Under the pieces are notes generated by a model. It was given only the letters and a program-made list of their open reading frames with translations. It did no database searches and had not been told where the DNA came from. The position numbers were made by a program, and so were the translations under genes. DNA of 64,000 nucleotides from Rhodoferax sp. TS-BS-61-7 (lineage in GTDB: Bacteria > Pseudomonadota > Gammaproteobacteria > Burkholderiales > Burkholderiaceae_C), in the NCBI RefSeq assembly GCF_002943465.1, contig NZ_PTQY01000002.1, positions 186,001-250,000 on the forward strand, written 5' to 3'. Shown piece after piece: positions 53,512 through 63,014 of the stretch (within the stretch, counting starts at the first letter, position 1; each line of letters starts with the position of its first letter).

Positions 53512-54375
53512 ATGGAAGAACCGCCATACGCTGCGCTGCAGCGGGAAGTTCAACGCAAACTTGGGCGATGCATGATTCGCATCCAGCAGTACGAGCTGTT
53601 GCTGAAGGAAATGGTGGCCAAGCGCGAAGTCTCGGGGATTCTCGGCAGCACTCCCGCACAGCTCGCAGAAAGTGCTCCTGACGCAGCCCCCAGAACCATG
53701 GGCCAATTGGTGGGCGAACTGACTGGCAAGTACTTCCAGCCCACGCTCCTTGAGTCTGGGGAGACTCCCCCCGAGACTTCGTCCGATGACGACGAACATC
53801 CCGCGGGTTGGGCTCGTATCCGGATGAGCGTCTCAATGCCACCGGATGCGCACGCGAAATTGATAGAAGAACTTCAGGAGCTGGTTGACCTGCGCAATGA
53901 CCTAGTACATCACTTTGTCGAAGGGCAAGACCTCGTTACGGAGGAAGGCTGTATTGCCGCCGACATGTATCTTCATGACTGTTACGAGGAAATTGACCGT
54001 CACCTGGTTTCACTGCGAGGTTGGGCTGCGTCTTCGAACGAAGCAATGCGCTCCATGGCCGCGTTTATGGAGAGTCCTGAATACAAAGCGTTTTTGATGG
54101 CAGAGTTTTCGCCATCAGTTTCCCAACGGGAAGCGGCGCTACCTGCCCTTGTTGAACTCCTGCGCCGTGCTGAAGCGGACGTTGCAAAAGACGGGTGGAC
54201 TTCTCAGACTGACGCCATAGCCTTCATCAAAAAGGTGGCACCTGAAGAGACCCCGAGGAAGTACACCTTTGGTAGCTGGCGCCATGTGCTGCGTGACGCT
54301 GGCGCCTTTGAAGTTCGCAGGGCGCCGGTGAGCCCTGGCGGGCCCATGGAGTCTTGGTATCGGTCCAAGAGCTAG
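53512..54375 (+). CDS. HEPN-like protein with C-terminal OST-HTH/LOTUS domain
   Basis: The 287-residue protein begins MEEPPYAALQREVQRKLGRC MIRIQQYE, a helical region. LVDLRNDLVHHFVEG has R128 and H133, the R-x4-H motif of HEPN ribonucleases. Residues about 205-284 (ALVELLRRAEADVAKDGWTS, then TPRKYTFGSWRHVLRDAGAF) match the OST-HTH/LOTUS RNA-binding domain, including the final MESWYRSK. An RNA-binding domain joined to a HEPN fold points to an RNA-targeting nuclease or a sensor. I believe this is a known uncharacterised family in proteobacteria. GGTGAG precedes the start. It is followed after 81 bases by a small membrane protein gene. Confidence 0.75.
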   Translation: MEEPPYAALQREVQRKLGRCMIRIQQYELLLKEMVAKREVSGILGSTPAQLAESAPDAAPRTMGQLVGELTGKYFQPTLLESGETPPETSSDDDEHPAGWARIRMSVSMPPDAHAKLIEELQELVDLRNDLVHHFVEGQDLVTEEGCIAADMYLHDCYEEIDRHLVSLRGWAASSNEAMRSMAAFMESPEYKAFLMAEFSPSVSQREAALPALVELLRRAEADVAKDGWTSQTDAIAFIKKVAPEETPRKYTFGSWRHVLRDAGAFEVRRAPVSPGGPMESWYRSKS

Positions 54376-54456
54376 TGTCGAATGCAAGCATCGTCTGAGT
54401 GGGTTCGGCTCCTTGACTAAACACACTACGTATACAACGAAATTCAGGGAAAGCAC

Positions 54457-54861
54457 ATGGCTTACAACAAACGTAGATATCGAAAACGCAATAGCGTTAC
54501 TTTGAGTTCAACAATTGGGGACCTTGGAGCAATTGCAAACTGGTTTGGTCCGAAGGGTGCGCTCATAACAGGCGTCGCAGGATTCATCCTGCTTTACTTT
54601 GTCATTCCGGGCTTAATCCAAGATTGGATTGACTACAACAAGGCCAAGATGACCGGCCAATTGGCAGCCCCGATGGGGAAGCTTTTGGATGACGCAGTCC
54701 TCCGCCGCTTCATACGTCCCAGCGAATGGGCGGGAATCGCAACACTGATTCTTTGCAGCGTAATTTCAATTTGGAAGGCCGTCACCAATTCAGGATTGGA
54801 TTCGACAGAGCAAAAGGAAGCTAGCTTTTGGAGTCGGCTGTTGGCGCGCTTCCTGGATTGA
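54457..54861 (+). CDS. Small two-helix membrane protein
   Basis: The 134-residue protein has a basic N-terminus (MAYNKRRYRKRNSV), a first membrane segment (KGALITGVAGFILLYFVIPG, about 33-52) and a second (EWAGIATLILCSVISIWKAV, about 90-109). No family is recognised. Its place next to a HEPN/LOTUS protein recalls pairs of RNA-acting proteins and membrane effectors, but nothing confirms it. AGGGAAA is 6 bases before the ATG. Confidence 0.6.
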   Translation: MAYNKRRYRKRNSVTLSSTIGDLGAIANWFGPKGALITGVAGFILLYFVIPGLIQDWIDYNKAKMTGQLAAPMGKLLDDAVLRRFIRPSEWAGIATLILCSVISIWKAVTNSGLDSTEQKEASFWSRLLARFLD

Positions 54862-55027
54862 TAGCTGCCGGACAACCTGCTATATTTGCGGCGGGTTCCT
54901 AGCACCTGCCATACGCGTCCAGCAATGGATATGACGAAGCTGGGATGAAAGCCGTAGGCATTCCCATCATGTTTCCTTCATGGGCGGCCCGCAATGCGTA
55001 TACCGGATAAGCGCCCAAGGAGCAAAC

Positions 55028-56542
55028 ATGGACATCCAGCAAGTGAAGTTGCTGGCAGGTCGCATTCGCGGTCTGCTGGAGCAATCAAACATTCCCCTTA
55101 ATCACAGCCAGTCGTTGGATATATCCGCGGCAATTATCGGGCTGCGCAATTGGCCCGAAGTAATGGCTTTTCCGGACCGCGTGGAACTCGCCGAGTTGGA
55201 TATGGCTTCCGCCGGCAGGTTGGCTCACCGGCTCAAAAGTCGCTTTTCGCTTGAGTTGAGCGCGGAGGTCATTTTGGACTTCCTGCGCCCACCTACCGAA
55301 TACAAACCGGCACACGCCCCGCAGATATGGCCGACGGGAGCCCCTCCTGGCGTCTATGTCACAACATCCAACTCTGCGATATTGGCATTGCTTGAGCAAT
55401 ACGAAGAAGCCACTGATGGGGCTTTGCTTTACGCAGAGCGCGCTGGAAACCATTTTGAGGGCAGTATCGATTTGGGTGAAGACGGCCTGTGGTCGTCGGG
55501 GCTCCACCGCGTACCTAGCGGTACTTTGCTGGTAATTGGTCCCATAGACCTGAATCAACAATCTTGGGAAAGCAATGCCCAACGAGTGGGAATGGCCTGT
55601 TTGCGTGCGTTGGACTCAGAACACCGCGTTGCGATATTGGTTAACACGCCGGCTCCCGAGTTGATGTACAAGGACCTGCAGTTGATGGCGGATTCCGAAG
55701 GGGATGACTATTCGAGCGGTTTGGTGGGCGTTGTCACGGAAGATGGTGTGCTTGAAGCCCGGAATCCTTTTGTGACGCCGCTCCCAACTCCGGTCATGGT
55801 TCCCAGTAACGCGTCAACGGATGCTGTCCCCTCCGCAGCGTTACCCCTTTTCCAGCAGGCGCTGGCTCAGCGAAAAACGGGTTTCTTAGTTGTTGGGTCG
55901 GACGTACTTGAGGACCATCGTGCAATTGACCTTGTCACTGCGATGTTGCCATTGACGGAATTTGCAGGTCCCGCAGCGCGGGTATTGGGTCGTAAGCGGA
56001 GTACTCCCGCAAAAGACATGCTGGTCCCTGACGCCGTCAAAGTTTTGCCGATGATGTCTTCGATTGAAAGCGCGTATGCCAATGGGTATCGCCGAATGCT
56101 GGTGCAACCTGGATACACGGACGCAGAGGTTTTGTTGAAATACAGCAATGAAGTTCTCTTCATTGTCGGAGCGTATGGCATGGACGTGGAGCAGGTGTTT
56201 ATGGAGCTTGAGCGGGCCAATGGCCGCTCCAGTACCCAAGCCGTCGCAAGCAACCTCATTGCAGCTTTTGGGGAAGGACACGTTCAGGCGCGAAGCAAAG
56301 AATTTTCCCTGATTGATATGTACCTGCCTCCTGATGTCGAGCTATCCGAGTCCGCCGGATTTTCGGAGGTATATGAGTTCTTGAGGGAACACCGGGTTTT
56401 GCGCTGGGAAGACCAGCTTGAAAAGTTGCTCGATGCCAAGACTGTCACGGTTGGGCAAGTTAAGAAGTCACTGGACCGCCAAAGGGCAGTCCAAGAGTTC
56501 CTCTTGAGCTACGGTAAGAAGGCGGTAGCTCAATCGGCCTGA
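55028..56542 (+). CDS. Unknown 504-residue protein with a glyoxalase-related N-terminal helix domain
   Basis: The N-terminus (VKLLAGRIRGLLEQSNIPLN, then HSQSLDISAAIIGLRNWPEV) resembles the short helical domain placed before glyoxalase-related and some toxin-antitoxin proteins. The rest has two similar alpha/beta parts (GALLYAERAGNHFEGSIDL; KTGFLVVGSDVLEDHRAIDL) and no Walker motifs. TDAEVLLKYSNEVLFIVGAYGMDVEQVF is conserved-looking. No function is assigned. The start at 55028 has AAGGAG at the right distance. The gene follows the small membrane protein gene by 166 bases. Confidence 0.6.
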   Translation: MDIQQVKLLAGRIRGLLEQSNIPLNHSQSLDISAAIIGLRNWPEVMAFPDRVELAELDMASAGRLAHRLKSRFSLELSAEVILDFLRPPTEYKPAHAPQIWPTGAPPGVYVTTSNSAILALLEQYEEATDGALLYAERAGNHFEGSIDLGEDGLWSSGLHRVPSGTLLVIGPIDLNQQSWESNAQRVGMACLRALDSEHRVAILVNTPAPELMYKDLQLMADSEGDDYSSGLVGVVTEDGVLEARNPFVTPLPTPVMVPSNASTDAVPSAALPLFQQALAQRKTGFLVVGSDVLEDHRAIDLVTAMLPLTEFAGPAARVLGRKRSTPAKDMLVPDAVKVLPMMSSIESAYANGYRRMLVQPGYTDAEVLLKYSNEVLFIVGAYGMDVEQVFMELERANGRSSTQAVASNLIAAFGEGHVQARSKEFSLIDMYLPPDVELSESAGFSEVYEFLREHRVLRWEDQLEKLLDAKTVTVGQVKKSLDRQRAVQEFLLSYGKKAVAQSA

Positions 56543-56564
56543 GTTCCCAAGTTAAGTAGGGAGG

Positions 56565-56591
56565 GGGAGTCGGGATTTGGCCCCGATTCCC
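56565..56591 (+). terminator. Hairpin after the 504-residue protein gene
   Basis: GGGAGTCGGG and CCCGATTCCC pair (one wobble) around a 7-base loop 22 bases after the stop codon. No T-run follows, so it is a weak candidate. Confidence 0.4.
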
Positions 56592-56717
56592 GCCTTGTCG
56601 TCGAGCTGTCGTGTTCTTTTTTGGTCGAAAAATAACACTTGCATCATCAACAATTGCCTAGTTTGGAATAAACCTTGCGCCTAAACAGGTGGTAACTTTC
56701 AACTTTTGGATTTAGGC

Positions 56718-57683
56718 ATGGCAGGAAACATTAAATTTACATGGCCTCGATACCCTACAAACCCTCAGGAATTCAATGCCTTAATGCAGGCGGTCGATGC
56801 AGTATTGGACGACGAGGGAGTAAAGCCCTTTCAGCGCCCGATGCACTTAAGCAGAAAATTTTGGGAGGCGTTTGGCTGGAGTGGCCCGCTATTTCCAGCA
56901 AAGGAATTTGGGCAACTTCCGGGGTATGAGGGAAGTTCGTTGGTGATAAAGGCCCAGGACTGGTACGTCCTAACATACGGTGAAAAGTTGAAGCAGGGCG
57001 GAACCTACGGCTACGCGCCTGTAAAACTTGGGCGAGCAATTTGGCGTGTTCGTGCGGGGGTGGTATTTGGACAAGTGAGTCTGTTCATTGACCGCAATTT
57101 GACCAATCCGGGAACTACGTCAGGTACGGGGAAGTCTCCCGCAAATTTCAATGTCCTCATGGAAGTGGAAGACCTCACTCAGGGTTTAGTAGATGGTTTG
57201 TCTGAACCAGACCTCTTAAACCATTTAGGCTTTCACGTACACGTGCATGAGAATCTGCAATGGTTGGCACAACTGCCGATTACCAAGAAATTTTCTGTAG
57301 CTCGCTGGGACTATGACGCATCGACATCTGACCTTCTTGCAGGTCGGTATATCCAATCAATGTGGGGTTCGGAACAAGCGGTTGAGAAGATGATTAAGGG
57401 TCTTCTGGAACTAGGGGGGACAGACTTTCCAAAAGGCGGAAAATTTGGTCATGACCTCCCCCATCTTGGTGAGTTACTTAAAAAACATCATGACATTGCG
57501 ATAAGTACCTCTCACCTGGAAACCGCTTCCTGCTCTCCCAAAGTGCGATACAACGAGGAACCAGCTACGGAGAAACTGGCGCTAGCTGCAAATCATGCAG
57601 TGCTCTGGGTTATGGACGAGCTTCGCAAAAACCCAAAGACACCCGGCCTTCTGAACTTGGCAAGTACTCAATCAGGAATCTGA
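56718..57683 (+). CDS. Unknown protein with possible HEPN-like C-terminus
   Basis: The 321-residue protein is not recognised. The first 140 residues look mixed (PLFPAKEFGQLPGYEGSSLV, VRAGVVFGQVSLFIDRN). The C-terminal part has KGGKFGHDLPHLGELLKKHHDI and KVRYNEEPATEKLALAANHA. A conserved gHDL followed later by RY and a helix is the look of HEPN proteins that act with nucleotidyltransferases. The start ATG at 56718 is chosen over the TTG at 56706. It lies between two other unknown genes of the island and before the HNH gene. Confidence 0.5.
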   Translation: MAGNIKFTWPRYPTNPQEFNALMQAVDAVLDDEGVKPFQRPMHLSRKFWEAFGWSGPLFPAKEFGQLPGYEGSSLVIKAQDWYVLTYGEKLKQGGTYGYAPVKLGRAIWRVRAGVVFGQVSLFIDRNLTNPGTTSGTGKSPANFNVLMEVEDLTQGLVDGLSEPDLLNHLGFHVHVHENLQWLAQLPITKKFSVARWDYDASTSDLLAGRYIQSMWGSEQAVEKMIKGLLELGGTDFPKGGKFGHDLPHLGELLKKHHDIAISTSHLETASCSPKVRYNEEPATEKLALAANHAVLWVMDELRKNPKTPGLLNLASTQSGI

Positions 57684-57744
57684 GTATTCGGCTGTTGCCA
57701 AACCATCAAACTGGCTGCAAACTCTCTTACAAGGGAGTGCGCCA

Positions 57745-58905
57745 GTGGCAACAATATCAAAATTCTTCGAAGGCCTTGGACTACCGTTCAGGAATGTGCG
57801 CTGGTCATGGGGTGCACGCAACGATTATCTAATCCTTTTGCGAACCTGGGGCGACGAATACAAATCCAAAGAACGTCAAGTGCTCGTGCTGCGCGAGCCT
57901 GCCGGGTACCAGATGCGGGAGTCGTATGGGTTGGATGAACGCATTCGATATCTGAAAGACATGTGGGACGGGGGAACTGCTGCCTACACCGTGATGGCCA
58001 ATGTTGTAGATGCATCTGCAAGTCCCCGGGTTATCAAGGACTTTCGTGACGATGTTGTCTTTTCCATCAAGAGACTTGAAGCCAGAGCTGATGGCGCTAT
58101 TCTGGCTGTGCTTGATGAATTGGTTCCAGTTGCAAACCTATTAGAACACTCCAAGACCTTCCGCACAGCACCTGCAGAAGGACCGTTCCCAGTACAAGAT
58201 GTCTTCCAAACTGGGCTCTCCACGGCCTCGTACAAAGAGAAAATTCCGGCAATGCGTAACTGGCTTATCGAAGTTAGCCATCGCAAGGGATACGTTACGT
58301 ACGGCGAATTGATGGAGAACTTTGGGATAACGTTCTTCCCCCTGACTGCTGCCATGGGCCAATTAGGCCACGCTTGTAAGAGTGCAAACGAACCTATCAT
58401 CACCGCATTAATCGTTGATAAAGACAGCTTGCACTGCTCTAACGGATTCGAGGCTGAATTTGGAATCGAAGATGACCAGGCTGAGCGTGAACGGTGCTAT
58501 GCCCACTGGTCGCCGCAGGCGGCGGTCCCGACATCGGTGAGCTCTGTGCGGACAACACTTGCGCCCAAGGAAACCCCCTTCGAAGCATTGACGAGGCGAT
58601 TCGTGGAAGTTGAGGTGCGTCCGCATCAGACCTCATTCCGAATTTCTGTATTCAAAGCGTGTGGAGGTAAGTGCGTCGTCAGCGGCTGCGATGTTCCAGA
58701 GGCGCTGGAGGCAGCACACCTGTCGGGGCGGAATTGGCGGGAGGGCCAGAACCAGGCAACTGACGGGGTCTTGCTGCGACGGGACCTGCATGCGTTGTAT
58801 GACCGGGGTCTGCTGGTCCTGACAGAAGACGGGGGCGTGCAATTGGACTCAAAAGTTCTTGGGCACTACGGACACCTTCTGGGCGTAGCGGAGATACCGG
58901 CCTGA
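57745..58905 (+). CDS. HNH endonuclease
   Basis: The 386-residue protein ends with an HNH nuclease domain: FKACGGKCVVSGCDVPEALEAAHL, WREGQNQATDGVLLRRDLHALYDRGL. The two cysteines bind structural zinc and the HL and HALYD histidines act in catalysis. Such C-terminal HNH domains resemble those of McrA-like restriction enzymes that act on modified DNA. The first 280 residues are unrecognised and probably choose the target. A GTG start at 57745 has AAGGGAG before it. It ends the plus-strand run of the island and is convergent with the 58921 gene. Confidence 0.8.
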   Translation: MATISKFFEGLGLPFRNVRWSWGARNDYLILLRTWGDEYKSKERQVLVLREPAGYQMRESYGLDERIRYLKDMWDGGTAAYTVMANVVDASASPRVIKDFRDDVVFSIKRLEARADGAILAVLDELVPVANLLEHSKTFRTAPAEGPFPVQDVFQTGLSTASYKEKIPAMRNWLIEVSHRKGYVTYGELMENFGITFFPLTAAMGQLGHACKSANEPIITALIVDKDSLHCSNGFEAEFGIEDDQAERERCYAHWSPQAAVPTSVSSVRTTLAPKETPFEALTRRFVEVEVRPHQTSFRISVFKACGGKCVVSGCDVPEALEAAHLSGRNWREGQNQATDGVLLRRDLHALYDRGLLVLTEDGGVQLDSKVLGHYGHLLGVAEIPA

Positions 58906-58920
58906 CCGTTCACTTTCGGG

Positions 58921-59376
58921 CTACTTCATATTGATTGCGATTGCTAAGCGAATCAGCTTCTCCCGCAACTTTGCATCCGCGGAGCCCATCGCTGTGAAAG
59001 CAGCCAAGAGCTTGGTCACTGGCATGCCGCCTGCCTGCTTGGCCAAGCTTTCGAGGTCCTTGGCAGTTTGAATGGGCAATCGCAGACTGCGGTGAGTAAC
59101 TTTGCGCTTCTTAGCGCTGACACGCTGTTGCCGCACGGCACTCAGCATCTTGATTCGACCTTTGTCGGTTAGGTTCACCGTCACCCAATCTTTAAACACC
59201 AACGCCCTGATTTCCGGGTAGCACGTGGAAAGTCGCTCCGTTAATTGAAGAAGCGATTGTTTTGCCGCGGCCGGATTTAGGTGGAAGGAGTCAGTGGAGC
59301 GTTCTAAAGCACGTTTTAGATAAACGAGGGCAGGCTCAATACCTTCGGGCTTTAGGGTCGCAATTGGTCGGGCCAT
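58921..59376 (-). CDS. Unknown basic protein, possible DNA-binding
   Basis: The 151-residue protein (MARPIATLKPEGIEPALVYL) has a basic central part (RQQRVSAKKRKVTHRSLRLP) followed by IQTAKDLESLAKQAGGMPVT. The strand-plus-two-helices spacing recalls a ribbon-helix-helix domain. No family is recognised. It converges on the HNH gene 15 bases away and is the last gene of the island. Confidence 0.55.
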   Translation of the reverse strand: MARPIATLKPEGIEPALVYLKRALERSTDSFHLNPAAAKQSLLQLTERLSTCYPEIRALVFKDWVTVNLTDKGRIKMLSAVRQQRVSAKKRKVTHRSLRLPIQTAKDLESLAKQAGGMPVTKLLAAFTAMGSADAKLREKLIRLAIAINMK

Positions 59377-59754
59377 AAGGGATTATCGTGAGGTTCATCA
59401 CGTTAATCAAGGGCCAGAGAATTTGTGCAGTTACCGTGATGTAACTCACGTTAATTGGCGAAGAGCGTTTTGGGTCGTCTAATTTTCTTTTTTGTGGAGT
59501 AAAAAAGCCCGGAAACCCGCATGAACATTGGGTTTGGGTCATCAGCGCGATAACACCCGGCGGGGCCAAAAAAAAGGCCCCGTTTTGCAACGAGGCCTTG
59601 AAGGGATCCCTGAACCTGAAGGTTTCGAAAGGACCCGAGGAGACAACCGGTGGAAACAAACTTTGTTTCCGATGACTGAATTATCTCAGGGTTTTCCCTT
59701 GGTAGCTAGGGAAAAGGCTCAAATTTTTGAAAAAACTTGAAGCCCTTGCCTGAA
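59377..59754. other. Intergenic stretch before the phasin gene's end
   Basis: No gene is supported in these 378 bases. It has a GC-rich inverted repeat with an A-run in the loop (GGGGCC/GGCCCC, 59561-59582) and a small palindrome AACCT-GA-AGGTT. It separates the second island from core genes. Confidence 0.4.
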
Positions 59755-60297
59755 TTAACGCTTTTTGGCAGCAGCCTTGGTGGCGTTGGTCGCAGTGGCG
59801 GCCACGGCGTTGAAGTTGGCTTCGGCCACATCCGTCGCTTGCTTCACAGCCTTTTGCACAGATTCCAGAGCGTTGTTGGCAGCGGCCACCGAGCTCTTCA
59901 GGATCGCCACAGCGGCTTCGGAGCCGGCAGGTGCGTTCTTGGCAGCGCTATCAACCAGACCAGCAAATTTCTTCTGGGCTTCAGCGGCTTGACCTTCGAC
60001 TGTCTTGGTCAGCTCGGCGCTGGCGCCGGAAGCGATGTCGTACAGGTGGCGGCTGTAAGCAGCTGTCTTTTCAGCCAAAGGCTGGAGCAGGCTGGATTGC
60101 AGGGCCAACAGTTCCTGGGCGTCTTTCACGCTCAGGATGGACTGGGTGTGGCCAGCGACTTCGGACAGGGCAGCCTTGGAAGCAGTCAGGTTCAGTTCAA
60201 CGATTTTTTCCACGCCTTCGAAGGCCTTGTTGGTCAGGCCAAACAGGGTTTCGATGTTGGCTTTGTGGGAAGCGATTACTTGTTCAACGGTCAGCAT
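59755..60297 (-). CDS. Phasin family protein
   Basis: The 180-residue protein is a phasin, which coats polyhydroxyalkanoate granules. It has the family start [20 protein letters not shown], a long amphipathic helix with [20 protein letters not shown], and an alanine-rich C-terminus ending ATKAAAKKR. The ATG at 60297 is preferred because GGAG lies at the right distance; an ATG two codons earlier is possible. Its presence suggests the organism stores PHA, common in Comamonadaceae. Confidence 0.9.
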   Translation of the reverse strand: MLTVEQVIASHKANIETLFGLTNKAFEGVEKIVELNLTASKAALSEVAGHTQSILSVKDAQELLALQSSLLQPLAEKTAAYSRHLYDIASGASAELTKTVEGQAAEAQKKFAGLVDSAAKNAPAGSEAAVAILKSSVAAANNALESVQKAVKQATDVAEANFNAVAATATNATKAAAKKR

Positions 60298-60526
60298 GTT
60301 CATTCTCCAGTAGTTAAGGTGAAAATCACTATCTGCTCCGTAACCTGGCCCCTTGGCTCTGTTTATGTTGCAGTGCAGCATGGGTCGAATTGTAGCGATG
60401 CTGCGGTGCAATGCAAGCACTTTTTGTTGCAGTGCAACAATTTAGATGCGAAGGCCTAGTTCGGCACTTTTTCACGCCTTTGTCACCGCGGGCAACTAGG
60501 CCGCCCTGCGCTGGCAGAATGGACCC

Positions 60527-60967
60527 ATGGACCACGCTCCCGCCAAACCCCACGCCGAACCGCGCAGCGCCTACAAGGTGTTCCGCCCCATCTCCACCCG
60601 CTGGTCCGACAACGATGTGTATGGCCATGTGAACAACGTCGTCTACTACAGCTGGTTCGATACCGCGGTGAACGCCTACCTGATCGAGCAGGGCGTGTTG
60701 GATATCCACGGGGGCAGCACGATTGGCTTGGTGGTGGAGACGCAATGCAACTACTTTGCTTCGCTGGCTTTTCCGCAGGCGGTGCAGGCCGGCATCCGTG
60801 TGGCCAAGTTGGGAACGTCGAGCGTGCGGTATGAGGTCGGCATTTTTGGCGAAGGCGAATTGACTGCCGCCAAGGGCCACTTTGTGCATGTGTATGTAGA
60901 CCAGATCACCCGCAAACCGGTGGCGCTGCCGCCAGCCCTTAAAAAAGTACTGGAGACCCTTGTATGA
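60527..60967 (+). CDS. Acyl-CoA thioesterase, 4-hydroxybenzoyl-CoA thioesterase type
   Basis: The 146-residue hotdog protein has the active-site stretch FRPISTRWSDNDVYGHVNNV, with the catalytic aspartate in DNDVYGHVNN, then YYSWFDTAVNAYLIEQG. This is the pattern of 4-hydroxybenzoyl-CoA thioesterase/YbgC-like enzymes, which cleave acyl- or aryl-CoA. It overlaps the nitroreductase gene by 4 bases (ATGA). Confidence 0.92.
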   Translation: MDHAPAKPHAEPRSAYKVFRPISTRWSDNDVYGHVNNVVYYSWFDTAVNAYLIEQGVLDIHGGSTIGLVVETQCNYFASLAFPQAVQAGIRVAKLGTSSVRYEVGIFGEGELTAAKGHFVHVYVDQITRKPVALPPALKKVLETLV

Positions 60968-61659
60968 CCGCTTCTGTGGTGGACGACGCCATTAGCTCCC
61001 GCATGTCGGTGCGGGCCTTTACCGGGCAGTCGGTGGCGCGTACTGATATGGAGGCGATCTTGCAGGTGGCCAGCCGGGCGCCCAGTGGTACCAATTGCCA
61101 GCCCTGGAAGGTCTATGTGCTGCAGGGCGACAGCCGTACGGGGCTGGTGGACAAAGTGTGCGCCGCGCACGATGCCATCCGCGCCAACCCAGCGCTGGCG
61201 GCCGAGTACCAAGAAGAGTATGACTACTACCCGGGCCAGTGGGTCAGCCCCTATATCGACCGGCGCCGCGAGAACGGCTGGGGCCTGTACGGCCTGCTGG
61301 GCATTGGCAAGGCCGACAAGGACAAGATGCACGCCCAGCACCAGCGCAACTTCCGCTTCTTTGACGCGCCGGTGGGCCTGATGTTCACCGTGGACAAGGT
61401 CATGGGCCGCGGCTCGCTGGTGGATTACGGCGCGTTTTTGCAGAGCATCATGGTGGCGGCGCGGGGCCGTGGCCTGCATACCTGTCCGCAGGCGGCGTGG
61501 AACGGCTTTGCCAAAATCATCCTGCCACACATCGGGGCGGGGGAGGGCGAGATGCTGGTGTGTGGCATGTCCCTGGGTTACGCGGATGTGCAGGCGCCCG
61601 TGAACGGCTTTCACACCCCCCGCGTGCCGGTGGCCGAATTCACCCATTGGCTGGACTGA
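60964..61659 (+). CDS. Nitroreductase family protein
   Basis: The 231-residue protein begins VVDDAISSRMSVRAFTGQSV, with the FMN-binding RxSxR-type residues, and SRAPSGTNCQPWKVYVL. LVCGMSLGYADVQAPVNGF is typical of the C-terminal part. Such enzymes reduce nitro or quinone compounds with NAD(P)H. It is translationally coupled to the thioesterase gene. A dispersed repeat follows directly. Confidence 0.92.
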   Translation: MTASVVDDAISSRMSVRAFTGQSVARTDMEAILQVASRAPSGTNCQPWKVYVLQGDSRTGLVDKVCAAHDAIRANPALAAEYQEEYDYYPGQWVSPYIDRRRENGWGLYGLLGIGKADKDKMHAQHQRNFRFFDAPVGLMFTVDKVMGRGSLVDYGAFLQSIMVAARGRGLHTCPQAAWNGFAKIILPHIGAGEGEMLVCGMSLGYADVQAPVNGFHTPRVPVAEFTHWLD

Positions 61660-61682
61660 GGCCGAAAATTTATAAGAAATAG

Positions 61683-61722
61683 GGCTCTAGCCCACGTAGA
61701 TGCTGCGCAAGCAGCTATTGAA
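61683..61722 (+). repeat. Dispersed repeat, copy 3
   Basis: It contains GTAGATGCTGCGCAAGCAGC followed by TATTGAAA. It matches the copies at 13445 and 21601 at most positions. It lies in the gap between the nitroreductase and pncB genes. Confidence 0.85.
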
Positions 61723-61765
61723 AACATAGCAAAAAAGGTGCCGCAGCGGCACCACCTGTCACACC

Positions 61766-62974
61766 ATGATCATCGCCAGCCTTCTGGACACCGACCTGTA
61801 CAAGTTCACCATGATGCAGGTGGTGTTGCACCAGTTTCCTGGCGCCCAGGTGGAGTACCGCTTCAAGTGCCGCAACCCCGGGGTGAACCTGGCGGCCCAT
61901 GCCGATGACATCCGGCAAGAAATTCGCAGTCTCTGCAGCCTGCGTTTTCAGGATGAGGAGCTGGCCTACCTGCGCTCGCTGCGCTTTATCAAAAGCGACT
62001 TTGTGGACTTTCTGGGCCTGTTCAAGCTCAACGAGAAATACATCACGGTCACGCCGCTGCCCACGGGCGAGCTGGAGATCGTGATTGAGGGGCCGTGGCT
62101 GCACACCATCCTGTTCGAGATCCCGGTGTTGGCCATCGTCAACGAGGTGTACTTTCGCAACACCCAGCCGACGCCGAATCTGGACGAAGGCCGCCGGCGC
62201 CTGGACACCAAGATTGCCGAGCTGCGTGTGGCGGGCTTGGGCGACCTCAAGATTGCCGACTACGGCACACGGCGCCGTTTTTCGCGCGCCTGGCACGAAG
62301 AGGTGCTGCGTGTGTTGGCCGCCAAGCTGGGCACGGTACGCAGCCCGGGCCAGGCAGGTGCTGCGCCGGGGCAGTTGGCCGGCACCAGCAATGTGCTGCA
62401 AGCCATGCGCATGGGCCTGCTGCCGCTGGGCACCATGGCGCACGAGTACCTGCAGGCCTCGCAGGCGCTGGGGCCACGCCTGCGCGACAGCCAGATTTTT
62501 GCTTTCGAGTCATGGGCGCGCGAGTACCGCGGTGACCTGGGCATTGCGCTCAGCGACGTGTATGGCATGAACGCGTTTCTGCGCGACTTTGACATGTACT
62601 TCTGCAAGCTATTTGACGGCGCCCGCCACGACAGCGGCGACCCCTTCCACTGGGGCGAACGCATGTTGGAGCACTACCAGCGCAACCGCGTGAACCCGCG
62701 CACCAAAACGCTGATCTTCAGTGATGGCTTGACGGTGCCGCGCACCATTGAGCTCTACCAGCAGTTCCGTGGGCGCTGCCAGCTGGCATTTGGCATTGGC
62801 ACCAACCTCACCAATGACCTGGGTTACGAGCCCTTGCAAATAGTCATCAAGATGGTGCGCTGCAACGGCCAACCGGTGGCCAAGTTGTCGGATACTCCTT
62901 CCAAGAATATGTGCGATGACGAGAAGTACCTGGCCTACCTGCGCCAGGTTTTCCAGATCACATCGCCCGCCTGA
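61766..62974 (+). CDS. pncB: Nicotinate phosphoribosyltransferase
   Basis: PncB joins nicotinate and phosphoribosyl pyrophosphate in NAD salvage. The 402-residue protein starts [20 protein letters not shown], with TAHEYLQA-type histidine region ([15 protein letters not shown]), [18 protein letters not shown], and [17 protein letters not shown]. All typical family blocks appear, so it should be active. It stands alone, followed by a dehydrogenase gene 40 bases later. Confidence 0.96.
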   Translation: MIIASLLDTDLYKFTMMQVVLHQFPGAQVEYRFKCRNPGVNLAAHADDIRQEIRSLCSLRFQDEELAYLRSLRFIKSDFVDFLGLFKLNEKYITVTPLPTGELEIVIEGPWLHTILFEIPVLAIVNEVYFRNTQPTPNLDEGRRRLDTKIAELRVAGLGDLKIADYGTRRRFSRAWHEEVLRVLAAKLGTVRSPGQAGAAPGQLAGTSNVLQAMRMGLLPLGTMAHEYLQASQALGPRLRDSQIFAFESWAREYRGDLGIALSDVYGMNAFLRDFDMYFCKLFDGARHDSGDPFHWGERMLEHYQRNRVNPRTKTLIFSDGLTVPRTIELYQQFRGRCQLAFGIGTNLTNDLGYEPLQIVIKMVRCNGQPVAKLSDTPSKNMCDDEKYLAYLRQVFQITSPA

Positions 62975-63014
62975 TTGCCAACTGCTGTCCAGCGCCTTTT
63001 TCCAGGGAACCCGC

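Noticed and set aside
61735..61758. Hairpin GGTGCCGC/GCGGCACC before pncB as a terminator or riboswitch
   Set aside because: No T-run on the plus strand and too small for a known riboswitch; it may only be the end of the dispersed repeat region.
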